Source: Gammaproteobacteria bacterium
Lineage (GTDB): Bacteria > Pseudomonadota > Gammaproteobacteria > Francisellales > CACEW01
Assembly (NCBI GenBank): GCA_029256015.1
Contig: JAQSYQ010000001.1
Span: 62,001 to 126,000 of the forward strand
Reading direction: 5' to 3'
Length of the DNA: 64,000 nucleotides
Part shown: positions 16,749 through 24,962 of the stretch, piece by piece
Position numbering within the stretch: position 1 is the stretch's first letter
Layout: each line of letters starts with the position of its first letter
Notes under the pieces: model-generated
Seen by the model: the letters and a program-made list of their open reading frames with translations, nothing else
What the model was told of the DNA's origin: nothing
The model's database searches: none
Program-made: the position numbers and the translations under genes

Positions 16749-17804
16749 ATGCAGATTTATTTAGTCGGGGGCGCAGTAAGAGATAAACTGCTGAATCTGC
16801 CAGTTACTGAAAAAGACTGGGTAGTAGTAGGCAGCTCGCCTGAAGAAATGCTAAAACTTGGCTATAAACCAGTGGGCAAAGACTTCCCTGTATTTCTGCA
16901 CCCAACGACTCATGAAGAATATGCCTTGGCTCGTACTGAAAGGAAATCAGGCAAACGGCATGGCGACTTTATTTTTAACAGTTCGCCCGATGTAAGCCTG
17001 GAACAGGATTTACAAAGGCGAGATTTAAGCATTAACGCCATGGCCGAAGACCAAAACGGTCATATTATCGACCCCTATGGCGGGCAAGCAGATATTAAAA
17101 ACAAAATGCTGCGCCATGTCTCAGACGCTTTTAAAGAAGACCCTTTAAGAGTGCTAAGGCTGGCTCGCTTTATGGCTAAATTCGCTCCAATAGGCTTTAA
17201 GATTGCTCCAGAAACCTTAAAATTAATACAGGAAATGGTTGCCCAAGCTGAGCTTGAGCACTTATCAGAAGAAAGAATCTGGCAAGAAACCTACAAAGCG
17301 CTAATTAGCAAAGAGCCCGAAGCTTTTTTTACTGTATTACAGGATTGCGACGCCTTGAGGTTATTTTTTCCTGGCATGACAAACCGAGGCCTATCCGCAC
17401 TTCGCCAGGCAACCGCTCTTTCCTCTGTTCCTGTTATACGTTTTGCTGCGGCCTGTTTTGAGCACAGTGTTAATTTAAAATTGCCTTCTGATTATTCAGC
17501 CTTGCAAAAAATGACCATGGAAAACCATGAGCTTGTTAGTAAAGCCCATGAATTAAACCCAGAAACTTTATTGAGTTTATTTAAAAAAACGGATGCCCTA
17601 AGAAGGCCTGAGCGCTTTGGGCAACTTTTACTCGCCTGCCAAGCAGTCCACCCAGAGGCTAATAATACAAGCTTATTAGAACATAGGCTTGAATGCCTGC
17701 TTAAGCTTTCATTTCAAGATCTAAGCACACAATACCAAGGCAAAGAGCTGGCCAATAAAATTGATGAAAGACGCCTAGACTCATTGCGCCATTATAAAAT
17801 GTAG
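16749..17804 (+). CDS. cca: CCA tRNA nucleotidyltransferase (short form)
   Basis: A 351-residue class II nucleotidyltransferase that adds CCA to tRNA 3' ends. The head and neck are intact: LVGGAVRDKLL, EKDWVVVGSSPEEM (the metal-binding D-x-D equivalent in this subfamily reads DWV), RRDLSINAMA and EDPLRVLRLARF. At 351 residues it is shorter than the roughly 410-residue E. coli enzyme and seems to lack the C-terminal HD phosphohydrolase domain. The stop abuts the stop of the convergent subunit gene with no gap. Confidence 0.93.
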   Translation: MQIYLVGGAVRDKLLNLPVTEKDWVVVGSSPEEMLKLGYKPVGKDFPVFLHPTTHEEYALARTERKSGKRHGDFIFNSSPDVSLEQDLQRRDLSINAMAEDQNGHIIDPYGGQADIKNKMLRHVSDAFKEDPLRVLRLARFMAKFAPIGFKIAPETLKLIQEMVAQAELEHLSEERIWQETYKALISKEPEAFFTVLQDCDALRLFFPGMTNRGLSALRQATALSSVPVIRFAAACFEHSVNLKLPSDYSALQKMTMENHELVSKAHELNPETLLSLFKKTDALRRPERFGQLLLACQAVHPEANNTSLLEHRLECLLKLSFQDLSTQYQGKELANKIDERRLDSLRHYKM

Positions 17805-18386
17805 CTAGTTATTGTTGATCACTAAACTGATTTTTCCCTGATAAAAGCCGGGCTTTATTTTAGTCCCTGCAGGAAAGCTAATTTTGACAGCTATTTTGCA
17901 ACTGCCGCTTTCACAGCCCTTTTTTTCAACTGAAGCAGTAATAGGGATGCTCTCGCCATTAGCCCCTACCAACGGCTGCGCCTTAACTGAGTAATCAGTA
18001 CCCGAAGCATTTGCCCCTCCCAGAGAAAAAGCAATTCTGATAGACTTGCCTTGAGGTATTTGCCCTGAAGAATCCAACACAAGCACAGCCGTGGTACTGC
18101 CAGTGGCCGTACGGCTAACCGTAATATCTTTTTGATTAGCACCATAGGCATCATCCGGACTCACTAAAGCTGAAGCCCCGCCTCTAGGAGCCTGGGGCAA
18201 AATGGGTAAGGCTTGAGGCGGTGACTTTGAACTGGATGTAGTTACTACTGCCACAGTGATGGTTTCAGTTATTTGAGCAGAAGCTGCAATGCTGGTTGTA
18301 GCCGTTTCTGGGTCTATCCCCAGGCAAACAGATGATACCCCAAGCATGCTGATACTTAAGATTGTGCATTTAATCCAATTTTTCAA
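17805..18386 (-). CDS. Divergent DUF4402-like secreted subunit, last gene of the chaperone-usher locus
   Basis: A 193-residue exported protein with a signal peptide ending near residue 23. Its mature start (TSIAASAQITETITVAV) matches the start of the DUF4402 subunits encoded upstream, and its end (GFYQGKISLVINN) matches their last strand, but a Pro/Ser-rich insert follows the first strand. It has one Cys pair (GCESGSC). By position after the usher it may be a tip adhesin or an anchor subunit; this is inference. The start is TTG, chosen because AGGGGG lies 5 nt upstream and the leader follows at once. Confidence 0.75.
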   Translation of the reverse strand: MKNWIKCTILSISMLGVSSVCLGIDPETATTSIAASAQITETITVAVVTTSSSKSPPQALPILPQAPRGGASALVSPDDAYGANQKDITVSRTATGSTTAVLVLDSSGQIPQGKSIRIAFSLGGANASGTDYSVKAQPLVGANGESIPITASVEKKGCESGSCKIAVKISFPAGTKIKPGFYQGKISLVINNN

Positions 18387-18446
18387 GCAGCCCCCTTATC
18401 TTATTTTTATTTTAGTTGGCTTTTTATAAAATTTATAAAAAAATAC

Positions 18447-21350
18447 TTAGGAAATAACTTTTCTTGCCTGCTGTCCCACATCAATTGACTGAATCATTTG
18501 ATCTATTTGTTTGTTTTCAGCAGGCAGCTGGTCTTTAGGCTGAAGCTGAACTGGCGCTGTTTTTTTAGGCAAAAATGCAGCTGGCTTAGAATAAGTATGT
18601 GCTTGCTCTAAGTCACTTAGGATGACCGGGCTGATAAAAATGCCACTGTTTGACAAAATAAGGGACTCTATCTGCTCTGGTTTAATCAGAGCCACAGGAC
18701 TTTCAGGTTTTGCAGCACTATTAGCGACAGCGAGTTTAACCGGAGCAGGCTTAAGCTGAGGCGCTGTGTATTGCCATTCTATTCGCAAATTACTGATCCA
18801 GGTTTTATTTTCAGGAATATCTAAAGGAACTCCAGCCGGCGGATTGGACACTCCTTTTAGTGTAAGTAGGTATTTACCTGGAGTAAGTTTTTCTAAGCTA
18901 AAGAATCCATCATCTTCAACAGCTCCTGCAACTTCAAAGCCGCTTTTATCTTGGCGAATAGCAACGATCTGAGCATCCTCTGGAATAACCTCGGAGCTTA
19001 ACACATAGCCATCTATACCTATATTAGCAACAATAATCGGGTTATATTCTATATGAGTACCCGGCCTGAAAAATAAAGGCACTTTGTCCTGCTCAGGCAC
19101 CATGCTAACATCTAAGGACTCAGGATCTATTGATAAATATTGAGTCTGCCCAGTCTGTATTCCAGAAATCGCATAATTCCCATGTTTATCGGTGATGGAG
19201 GAATTGCCTCCCACTACCACTTTTACACCCTCTAAGGGGTATTGAGTTTGGCCGGGTATTTTTGGCGACATCACGATCCCGGATACGGAGCCTGCTGCGT
19301 ACTGCCCGGGAAGTTGAGGGCTTTTAAACAAAGCAATCGCATCTGTAAAGCCTACTGTAAACAGCAGGCCTGAGTTGACATAACTCAGGCTTAAGTTCCA
19401 GTTTTTGGTTACTCTCCAGTTAATATTCATATTAGGCTGCATACTTCCCGGCGAATGAGTTAAGCCCACTCCTACACTATAGTTTTGCTGAGTGCCTCCA
19501 TTATAAGTCAGTTGGGCTGACTGACTGCTACCGCCCCCTTGGGCCCAAGACCAACCCATTTGCATGGTGGCATTGGAGCTAATCATAAAAGTATTATTAA
19601 GCTGGGTGGTTATAGCAGTATTACTTCCTGTAGGCTTATTGAAATCCACGACCAAGTTGGGTGCCAGCCATTTATTGAAATAAGCGTTTAAGGAAGAATT
19701 CAATTCCTGATTTAAGTTAGTATTCCAATAATCGTTAACCCAGCGCCATCTGCCTAGAGTGAACGAATTTTTTACTTCAAGCATTTTATATGCAGTTGAA
19801 TTGGTTAAACTGCTAGGCATTAAAAGTAACGGGCTATCTTGACCTAGTTCCCGATATTGAACTTCCAAAACGTTATTTTGAAAATAGTTGGAAGTAGCCT
19901 TTAAGGCATAGCCACTGGTATTGAGCATTTTATCTATTTGCAAATTAAGGCTATCAAAGGCCTGCCAAGCTAAATCGGCGTAGTGAATGACATAGTTCTG
20001 CTGATTAAGCTGGTTAAGGTTTTGATTATAAAAATCATTCCCAAAATTCATCCAGTAAGTACCAAGACCCACGGTTACCCCGGGAGCCACCCCATAGCGA
20101 AGCAAACTTTCTCCAGCATGCCCCATAAATTGAGTGCCCTGATCCAACCGACCATAGTTAATATCCGTATCAAAATCGCCCTCTTTGAGCAAATTTCCTT
20201 TATCAGGCGCAAATCGCACGGTATCGACTTGTTCTTTGCCATCGTTGTAATAATACTTTAGGGTATAAGCATCCCCTGGTACGGCTTGCGGGTCTGTTAT
20301 AGTAAATTTACCGCTATCATCGGCGTAATATATCCCTACCAAATAATTATCATTTCTCCAGACATCAATCTCGGTGCCAGGCATTGCTTGGCCATAATAA
20401 ACAAACTGCAGATAAGCATTTTGGGCCTGCATTTTGTCAAAGCTTATCCCATTAGTTAGGCTATAACTCCCTAGAAACGGAGTATTGTTAGCATTAGTAT
20501 CGCCCACCTGTAAGTTTTTGAAATAGGGAGGCTTAGAAAGAGTGTAATTCCATGAATAAGGGAATGGCCCGTTTTTAGGCTGATTCACTGAGCCTGATGC
20601 AGCCAAGGTGCCTTGCAGAACATCAGCGACCCCCATAAATTGGGCCTGACGGCTACTGGTATTGCCTCCTGAAATAGCTTCATTATCATTTAACTGGTAC
20701 ATCAAAGCCCCATCAATGGGGCTTTTAGGAGTGATCGGGTTAACTTTCGCATTTTGCTCCGCTTCCCACTCCCTTTGTTTTTGTAAGGCTAGAATTTTTT
20801 GATTAGTGGCTTTACGCCTCTGAATCAATATCTCCAAGACAGGTAATTCAGTTTGAATATTTAGCTGAGAGGTTTTGACATCCCAGCGGCTTTTATTGGG
20901 CAAAAAAGTATCAAACTGGTCGTACCTTAGCCAAAGTTTGCCATTCTGCTGGATTAGCATCTGACTCCCTAAGGGATAGATTTTAGTTTCTCCTTTATGG
21001 GTCACGGTGACATTATGGTTTTCTAAAGAAAATACCATTTTCCAATCAGCCGGCTTTGAAACAATGCTACATTGGTTAAAGTTGGTACAATCTACGTTGT
21101 AATCAAATATCTGAGAAAATAAACCGGGCACATCGATATAAGGCTGATCTTGCTGATTGATTAATATGGGATAGAAATCATCTGCAGTAATAATTTCCTT
21201 AGCCTGGGCTATTTTAAGCCCAACATCAAGTGAACTTAGTTCTAAAGACTGGGGCTTTGCTGGAGAAATAGCCGGTTCAGCAAAGCCCTGAATGTTAATC
21301 AAGCAAAGTAAAAAAACTATACATAAACATTTTATTATTTTTATTATCAT
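18447..21350 (-). CDS. Outer membrane usher-like protein, atypical ends
   Basis: A 967-residue exported protein (signal peptide about 1-24). Residues about 25-165 form an unusual N-terminal domain with a Cys pair (DCTNFNQC), followed by a charged helix (165-205). Residues about 210-670 are alternating beta strands with usher-type stretches (QAQNAYLQFVYYGQAMPG, GNYLV-like loops), as in a FimD/PapC or CS1-type barrel. After it come two carboxypeptidase-regulatory-like beta domains (about 685-740 and 770-850) and a Pro/Ala-rich tail. It should form the secretion pore and assembly platform for the subunits encoded next to it. No strong Shine-Dalgarno is seen at the start. Confidence 0.82.
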   Translation of the reverse strand: MIIKIIKCLCIVFLLCLINIQGFAEPAISPAKPQSLELSSLDVGLKIAQAKEIITADDFYPILINQQDQPYIDVPGLFSQIFDYNVDCTNFNQCSIVSKPADWKMVFSLENHNVTVTHKGETKIYPLGSQMLIQQNGKLWLRYDQFDTFLPNKSRWDVKTSQLNIQTELPVLEILIQRRKATNQKILALQKQREWEAEQNAKVNPITPKSPIDGALMYQLNDNEAISGGNTSSRQAQFMGVADVLQGTLAASGSVNQPKNGPFPYSWNYTLSKPPYFKNLQVGDTNANNTPFLGSYSLTNGISFDKMQAQNAYLQFVYYGQAMPGTEIDVWRNDNYLVGIYYADDSGKFTITDPQAVPGDAYTLKYYYNDGKEQVDTVRFAPDKGNLLKEGDFDTDINYGRLDQGTQFMGHAGESLLRYGVAPGVTVGLGTYWMNFGNDFYNQNLNQLNQQNYVIHYADLAWQAFDSLNLQIDKMLNTSGYALKATSNYFQNNVLEVQYRELGQDSPLLLMPSSLTNSTAYKMLEVKNSFTLGRWRWVNDYWNTNLNQELNSSLNAYFNKWLAPNLVVDFNKPTGSNTAITTQLNNTFMISSNATMQMGWSWAQGGGSSQSAQLTYNGGTQQNYSVGVGLTHSPGSMQPNMNINWRVTKNWNLSLSYVNSGLLFTVGFTDAIALFKSPQLPGQYAAGSVSGIVMSPKIPGQTQYPLEGVKVVVGGNSSITDKHGNYAISGIQTGQTQYLSIDPESLDVSMVPEQDKVPLFFRPGTHIEYNPIIVANIGIDGYVLSSEVIPEDAQIVAIRQDKSGFEVAGAVEDDGFFSLEKLTPGKYLLTLKGVSNPPAGVPLDIPENKTWISNLRIEWQYTAPQLKPAPVKLAVANSAAKPESPVALIKPEQIESLILSNSGIFISPVILSDLEQAHTYSKPAAFLPKKTAPVQLQPKDQLPAENKQIDQMIQSIDVGQQARKVIS

Positions 21351-21381
21351 ATATAGCCATGTTTATATAGCTTGCTATGTA

Positions 21382-22194
21382 CTAATCGCAGATTACAGTA
21401 GTAGGTACCGCGTTTTTAGTTTCACGCAAAGTCCACACAATTTTATATGGGCCTTGATCTTTAGCAGTCCATTTCACTTCTCTCATACCTGCGGTTTGAG
21501 CCATTACTGGCACTGGAATAACAGTGGTTGATGGCTTGCTTGAGCTAATACTAGAAGAAGCTGGATAGACATCAACAGATGGGTTAAATATCCAATTAGT
21601 ATTGTTGTTCACGTTAATTTGAACATCACCGGCAGCAACAGTATGACAGGAAATCTGAGCGCTTTGTGCATTACCCGTTCCCACATTTACATATAAAGCG
21701 CCAATTTGGTCAATCAATGGCGTAATTTGAGCGCTTAATTGATCAGGCTTGAGCTTTTGTTGGCTAGCCACTTCAGAAGGAGTTTGCTGTTGAGCAAAAT
21801 CAATTCCTACTCTATAAGTTCCTGCTGGCAAATTGCCAGGCATTCTGACAGAAATACGTACTGTACGGGTGTCCCCTGCTTTAATAACCAGTTTCTCTGG
21901 GCTGAAACGTAAATAAGGCAACAAACTAAATTGAGCTTGATCGGCTAAAGCTTTATCATTTTGAAAAGGCCCTGCATTTGAGCTGCCGGCAGCTTGGTAA
22001 ACAGGACTGACTGCTAAGATTAAGTCAGAACTATCTTTATTTAATACAGAGTATGTCACGGTTGCAGAATGGTTTTTGCCCATGTTGACATAATTTACTC
22101 CCGGCATTAAAGCATAGTTACTTGCCATACTGTTGATAGCAGGCAGTACTAATAAAGCGGCTGTAGTTAATACTATTTTTTTCATATATTTCAT
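21382..22194 (-). CDS. PapD-like periplasmic pilus chaperone
   Basis: A 270-residue exported protein (signal peptide to ASN near residue 26) with the two immunoglobulin-like domains of pilus chaperones. Domain 1 carries the G1-strand-type motif FSPEKLVIKAGDTRTVRI and GTYRVGIDF; domain 2 contains a Cys near residue 180 and the C-terminal Cys of VICD, a possible disulfide. It would bind folding subunits in the periplasm and deliver them to the usher encoded 31 nt downstream. GAGGG precedes the start. Confidence 0.88.
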   Translation of the reverse strand: MKYMKKIVLTTAALLVLPAINSMASNYALMPGVNYVNMGKNHSATVTYSVLNKDSSDLILAVSPVYQAAGSSNAGPFQNDKALADQAQFSLLPYLRFSPEKLVIKAGDTRTVRISVRMPGNLPAGTYRVGIDFAQQQTPSEVASQQKLKPDQLSAQITPLIDQIGALYVNVGTGNAQSAQISCHTVAAGDVQINVNNNTNWIFNPSVDVYPASSSISSSKPSTTVIPVPVMAQTAGMREVKWTAKDQGPYKIVWTLRETKNAVPTTVICD

Positions 22195-22216
22195 GCTATT
22201 CCCTCGTTATACTTAA

Positions 22217-22684
22217 TTATATGTAGTCTAAAGTCATTACTATTATGTTCGAACCTTCATAAGTCCCAGCTGTGGGGTTAGTTAACATCACCGTAGCTCC
22301 AATGTTGATATTGCAGCTGCCGGAACCATCCAGATTACATGACCCCGATGGGTCTGTACTTGCATTGGTCACACTGATTGCACTGCTGTCTGGAAAGCTA
22401 TTAAAGCTTAAGCTATAGGACACTATAGTAAACGGCGTTCCTCCGCTTAAACTTACTGATCCCGCTCCTGCTCCTGAGCCACTAACAAAATCCACACTTG
22501 AGGGGTTATTAGTTGCAAGCTGCCCGAATGTATTAATGCTTACAGTCACTCCGACAACATTTGAAGCAACCCCCACACTGCCAAATCTCACACCGTTATT
22601 CACGGTAGCAGTTAAAGCATTACCAGCAAAAGCTGGTAATATGAGTAAGCTTATAAAGCTCAGTCTGCCAAGCAGCTTCATCAC
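22217..22684 (-). CDS. DUF4402-like secreted subunit E
   Basis: A 155-residue exported protein, fifth of five tandem paralogues. After the signal peptide (ending AFAGNA near 23) the mature protein begins with the family's first strand (TATVNNGVRFGSVGV), has only the second Cys pair (GSCNLDGSGSC, near residue 120) and ends with the conserved strand pattern NPTAGTYEGSNIIVMTLDYI. It shares the single-pair layout with subunit A. It starts 1 nt after the subunit D stop, so translation is coupled. Likely a pilus or surface-fibre subunit. Confidence 0.8.
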   Translation of the reverse strand: MMKLLGRLSFISLLILPAFAGNALTATVNNGVRFGSVGVASNVVGVTVSINTFGQLATNNPSSVDFVSGSGAGAGSVSLSGGTPFTIVSYSLSFNSFPDSSAISVTNASTDPSGSCNLDGSGSCNINIGATVMLTNPTAGTYEGSNIIVMTLDYI

Positions 22685-22685
22685 A

Positions 22686-23222
22686 TTAACTGTAGGTGAT
22701 GGTCAAGGTGCCAGGCGTACCACCTGTGGCAGTGCTATAAGTACCTGCTGGGTTGGCAGTTGAGTCTCCAACGGTTAGCGAGGCCACCACAATCTTGGAG
22801 TTACAATCTGTATCAACTGTACAAGTAGCTGTTGTTCCGCCTCCAGAGAAAGTAAGAGCAGCGTCCATCGTATGAGCTGAGCCATCACCAAGAGTCGCCG
22901 TAGCGCCTGTAAGAGATAAACTCACCGATGCGCCGGTTTGACCCGTTATAGCTACGGCACCACAAGTTGGTGTTCCGCCCGTCAGAGCTACCGCGCCGCC
23001 TGGAGTGGCATTGCAAGCACCACCATAGGTTAGCGCCACCGTACCCGATCCGCCCGAGTTAGTAAATTTACCGAAGTCTATTTGGGTTACGGAACCTGAC
23101 AAAGCAGCGGTAATTTGTCCGCTTGCGCCGATTGAAGTAGTAGCCGCATTTGCAATTCCATAAGCGCCGCTTAAAACCAAACTTATAACAAGAATAGTTT
23201 TCTTAATCCCTGTTGATCTCAT
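22686..23222 (-). CDS. DUF4402-like secreted subunit D
   Basis: A 178-residue exported protein with a signal peptide ending ANA-A near residue 26. The mature part shows the family pattern: first strand SIGASGQITAALSGSVTQIDFGKF, first Cys pair (GACNATPG...PTCGAVA), GDGSAHTM turn, second Cys pair (TCTVDTDC) and terminal strand GTLTITYS after NPAGTYS. Low in charged residues and rich in Gly, Thr and Ala, as expected of a polymerising beta subunit. It may be a structural subunit of the fibre exported by the adjacent usher. Confidence 0.82.
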   Translation of the reverse strand: MRSTGIKKTILVISLVLSGAYGIANAATTSIGASGQITAALSGSVTQIDFGKFTNSGGSGTVALTYGGACNATPGGAVALTGGTPTCGAVAITGQTGASVSLSLTGATATLGDGSAHTMDAALTFSGGGTTATCTVDTDCNSKIVVASLTVGDSTANPAGTYSTATGGTPGTLTITYS

Positions 23223-23301
23223 GACTTTCTCCTGTTTTTGTTGCTATATAAGTTATTTATAGACTAAAAGCCGATGACTTGCATTAAATAAATTATGTCT
23301 G

Positions 23302-23853
23302 TTAGCTGAAATATTGAACAGTAATTTGGGCGGGCACACCAGCTGCATTGTCAGTAGAATAGTTTCCTGCAGGATTTGAGTTTAAGCCTTGGACCGTTAA
23401 GCTACCACCTAGAGTAATATCGCTGCACAAAGGAACATTGCCGCTTACATAGCAACTGGTATTGCTCAAACTCACTGTGCCCGATATAGAATGACCATTT
23501 CCATCACTTAAAGTAATATTTGGCGAGTTAAGGTTAAGGGTAATTTGCCTATTGCCCTCTCCCGTTATATTTAAAGAACCACAGCCCGCAGCACTTCCCA
23601 TAATGGTCACCCCGGGGTCTGCACTGGCTGTACAAGTACCGGTCCCAACCATTACCGATCCCCCTGTAAAATCTCCGGGAAGAAACGTACCAAAACTCAC
23701 TGGCTCAGCACTCACAGCTAGCACCTGCGAAACCCTGACTTGAGCTGGAATAACTAATGAAGTGCCCTCATCGGCATATATTGTGCAAATTGCTAGGCCA
23801 AGGCTTGAGAGCAGCGTGAGTTTGACAAAATTCTTAAGCTTAATGGTCCACAT
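23302..23853 (-). CDS. DUF4402-like secreted subunit C
   Basis: A 183-residue paralogue of subunits B and D with a signal peptide ending near ADE (residue 28). Family elements in order: first strand RVSQVLAVSAEPVSFGTFLPGDF, first Cys pair (GTCTASAD...GCGSLNITG), GDGNGHSISG turn, second Cys pair (SCYVSGNVPLC) and terminal strand QITVQYF after NPAGNYS. It begins 9 nt after the subunit B stop. Role as for the other subunits; which is the major one cannot be told from sequence. Confidence 0.82.
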   Translation of the reverse strand: MWTIKLKNFVKLTLLSSLGLAICTIYADEGTSLVIPAQVRVSQVLAVSAEPVSFGTFLPGDFTGGSVMVGTGTCTASADPGVTIMGSAAGCGSLNITGEGNRQITLNLNSPNITLSDGNGHSISGTVSLSNTSCYVSGNVPLCSDITLGGSLTVQGLNSNPAGNYSTDNAAGVPAQITVQYFS

Positions 23854-23862
23854 ATTTTTCTC

Positions 23863-24399
23863 TTAAGTGTAGTCTAAATACATGGTCACGGCTTGGCCGC
23901 CGCCACTACTAGTTTGATATAAGCCTGCAGGGTTTACGCTGGTACCTTCAAGCGTTAGCGTGCCACCAATAGAAAGTGTGCCACAAGCAGGCGAACCCTC
24001 ACCCGTATAACAGCTAGACATATTGGTCTCTAAAACCCCGTTAATAGTATTGCCGTTACCGTCACCCACTATGAAGTTTCCGCCGTTGGAAAGGCTGATT
24101 GCAACAGCTTGGCCCGGAGAGGCATTGATATTAACGGTTCCGCACACTGCTCCTCCGGCAGACTGAACGCTTCCGGTGGTGCTCACAGAGCAGGCACTAC
24201 TTTGGTTCAGCTGAATGGTGCCACCAGAATCATAGGCTACAGAAATATTTCCAAAATCTAAAGACATGCCGATAGAAGCGCTGACAGGTTGCAAGACATA
24301 AGCTGAGGCCGTTGCCGTCTGAGAAGCCCCTTCAGCCCAGCAAGAACTTGCCAAGCCCACACTCAGCCCCAGTAAAAGAAACTTTAAGCTATTTTTCAT
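23863..24399 (-). CDS. DUF4402-like secreted subunit B
   Basis: A 178-residue exported protein with a signal peptide ending CWA-E near residue 22. It has the first strand VLQPVSASIGMSLDFGNISV, first Cys pair (SACSVSTT...AVCGTVNI), GDGNGNTING turn, second Cys pair (SCYTGEGSPAC) and terminal strand AVTMYLDYT after NPAGLYQ. The GDGNG turn and the Cys spacing are nearly the same as in subunit C, which suggests recent tandem duplication. It follows subunit A by 50 nt. Confidence 0.82.
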   Translation of the reverse strand: MKNSLKFLLLGLSVGLASSCWAEGASQTATASAYVLQPVSASIGMSLDFGNISVAYDSGGTIQLNQSSACSVSTTGSVQSAGGAVCGTVNINASPGQAVAISLSNGGNFIVGDGNGNTINGVLETNMSSCYTGEGSPACGTLSIGGTLTLEGTSVNPAGLYQTSSGGGQAVTMYLDYT

Positions 24400-24449
24400 A
24401 TCCGCCCCAATAAGCCATTAGTTTAATTATAGACTTAATTCGCTTATTT

Positions 24450-24962
24450 TTAGGTATATTGGGCATAAATGGTGACAGTTCCACTATACGGCCCCATCAT
24501 TGTTGCCGGTCCTACAGTGACAGAAGTGCCAATGGTAATGCTGCACTGCCCGCTGCCATTTAAGGTGCAACTGCTTGGCGGACTTATTAAGGATAAGGGC
24601 AGAGTATTGAAGCCGTTAACCAAATCTACCGTATTGCCTACAGCAGGATTATAAGTAAGAGAAACTGCATAGCCTGCAGAGCCAGTAATTGTAAAGCTGA
24701 GTGGAGAAATGGTCCCTCCGGCAGCTAGATCCGCATCGCCTGATGTGACTGAGCGAATTCCGGTTGATGCGACTGTTATTGTGGAGCTCATTGAGCCGGG
24801 AGCAAACCGTCCAAAATCAATATTGTTATTGACGTTTATGCTGATAGGCGTAATGACGGTGATACTGCTTGAAACATTAACATTTTGAGTTTCAGCATAG
24901 GCTGCAGGTAAGCCTCCTGCCAATATCATGCCCCATAATAAGGCTCTATTTATTGAATTCAT
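24450..24962 (-). CDS. DUF4402-like secreted subunit A
   Basis: A 170-residue exported protein, first of the five tandem subunits. The signal peptide ends AYA-E near residue 23; the mature protein begins with QNVNVSSSITVITPISI and DFGRFAPG, has only the second Cys pair (SCTLNGSGQC) and ends with GPYSGTVTIYAQYT. Its ATG overlaps the purL stop by one base (TAATG), so its translation is coupled to purL. It resembles subunit E more than B-D. Confidence 0.8.
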   Translation of the reverse strand: MNSINRALLWGMILAGGLPAAYAETQNVNVSSSITVITPISINVNNNIDFGRFAPGSMSSTITVASTGIRSVTSGDADLAAGGTISPLSFTITGSAGYAVSLTYNPAVGNTVDLVNGFNTLPLSLISPPSSCTLNGSGQCSITIGTSVTVGPATMMGPYSGTVTIYAQYT

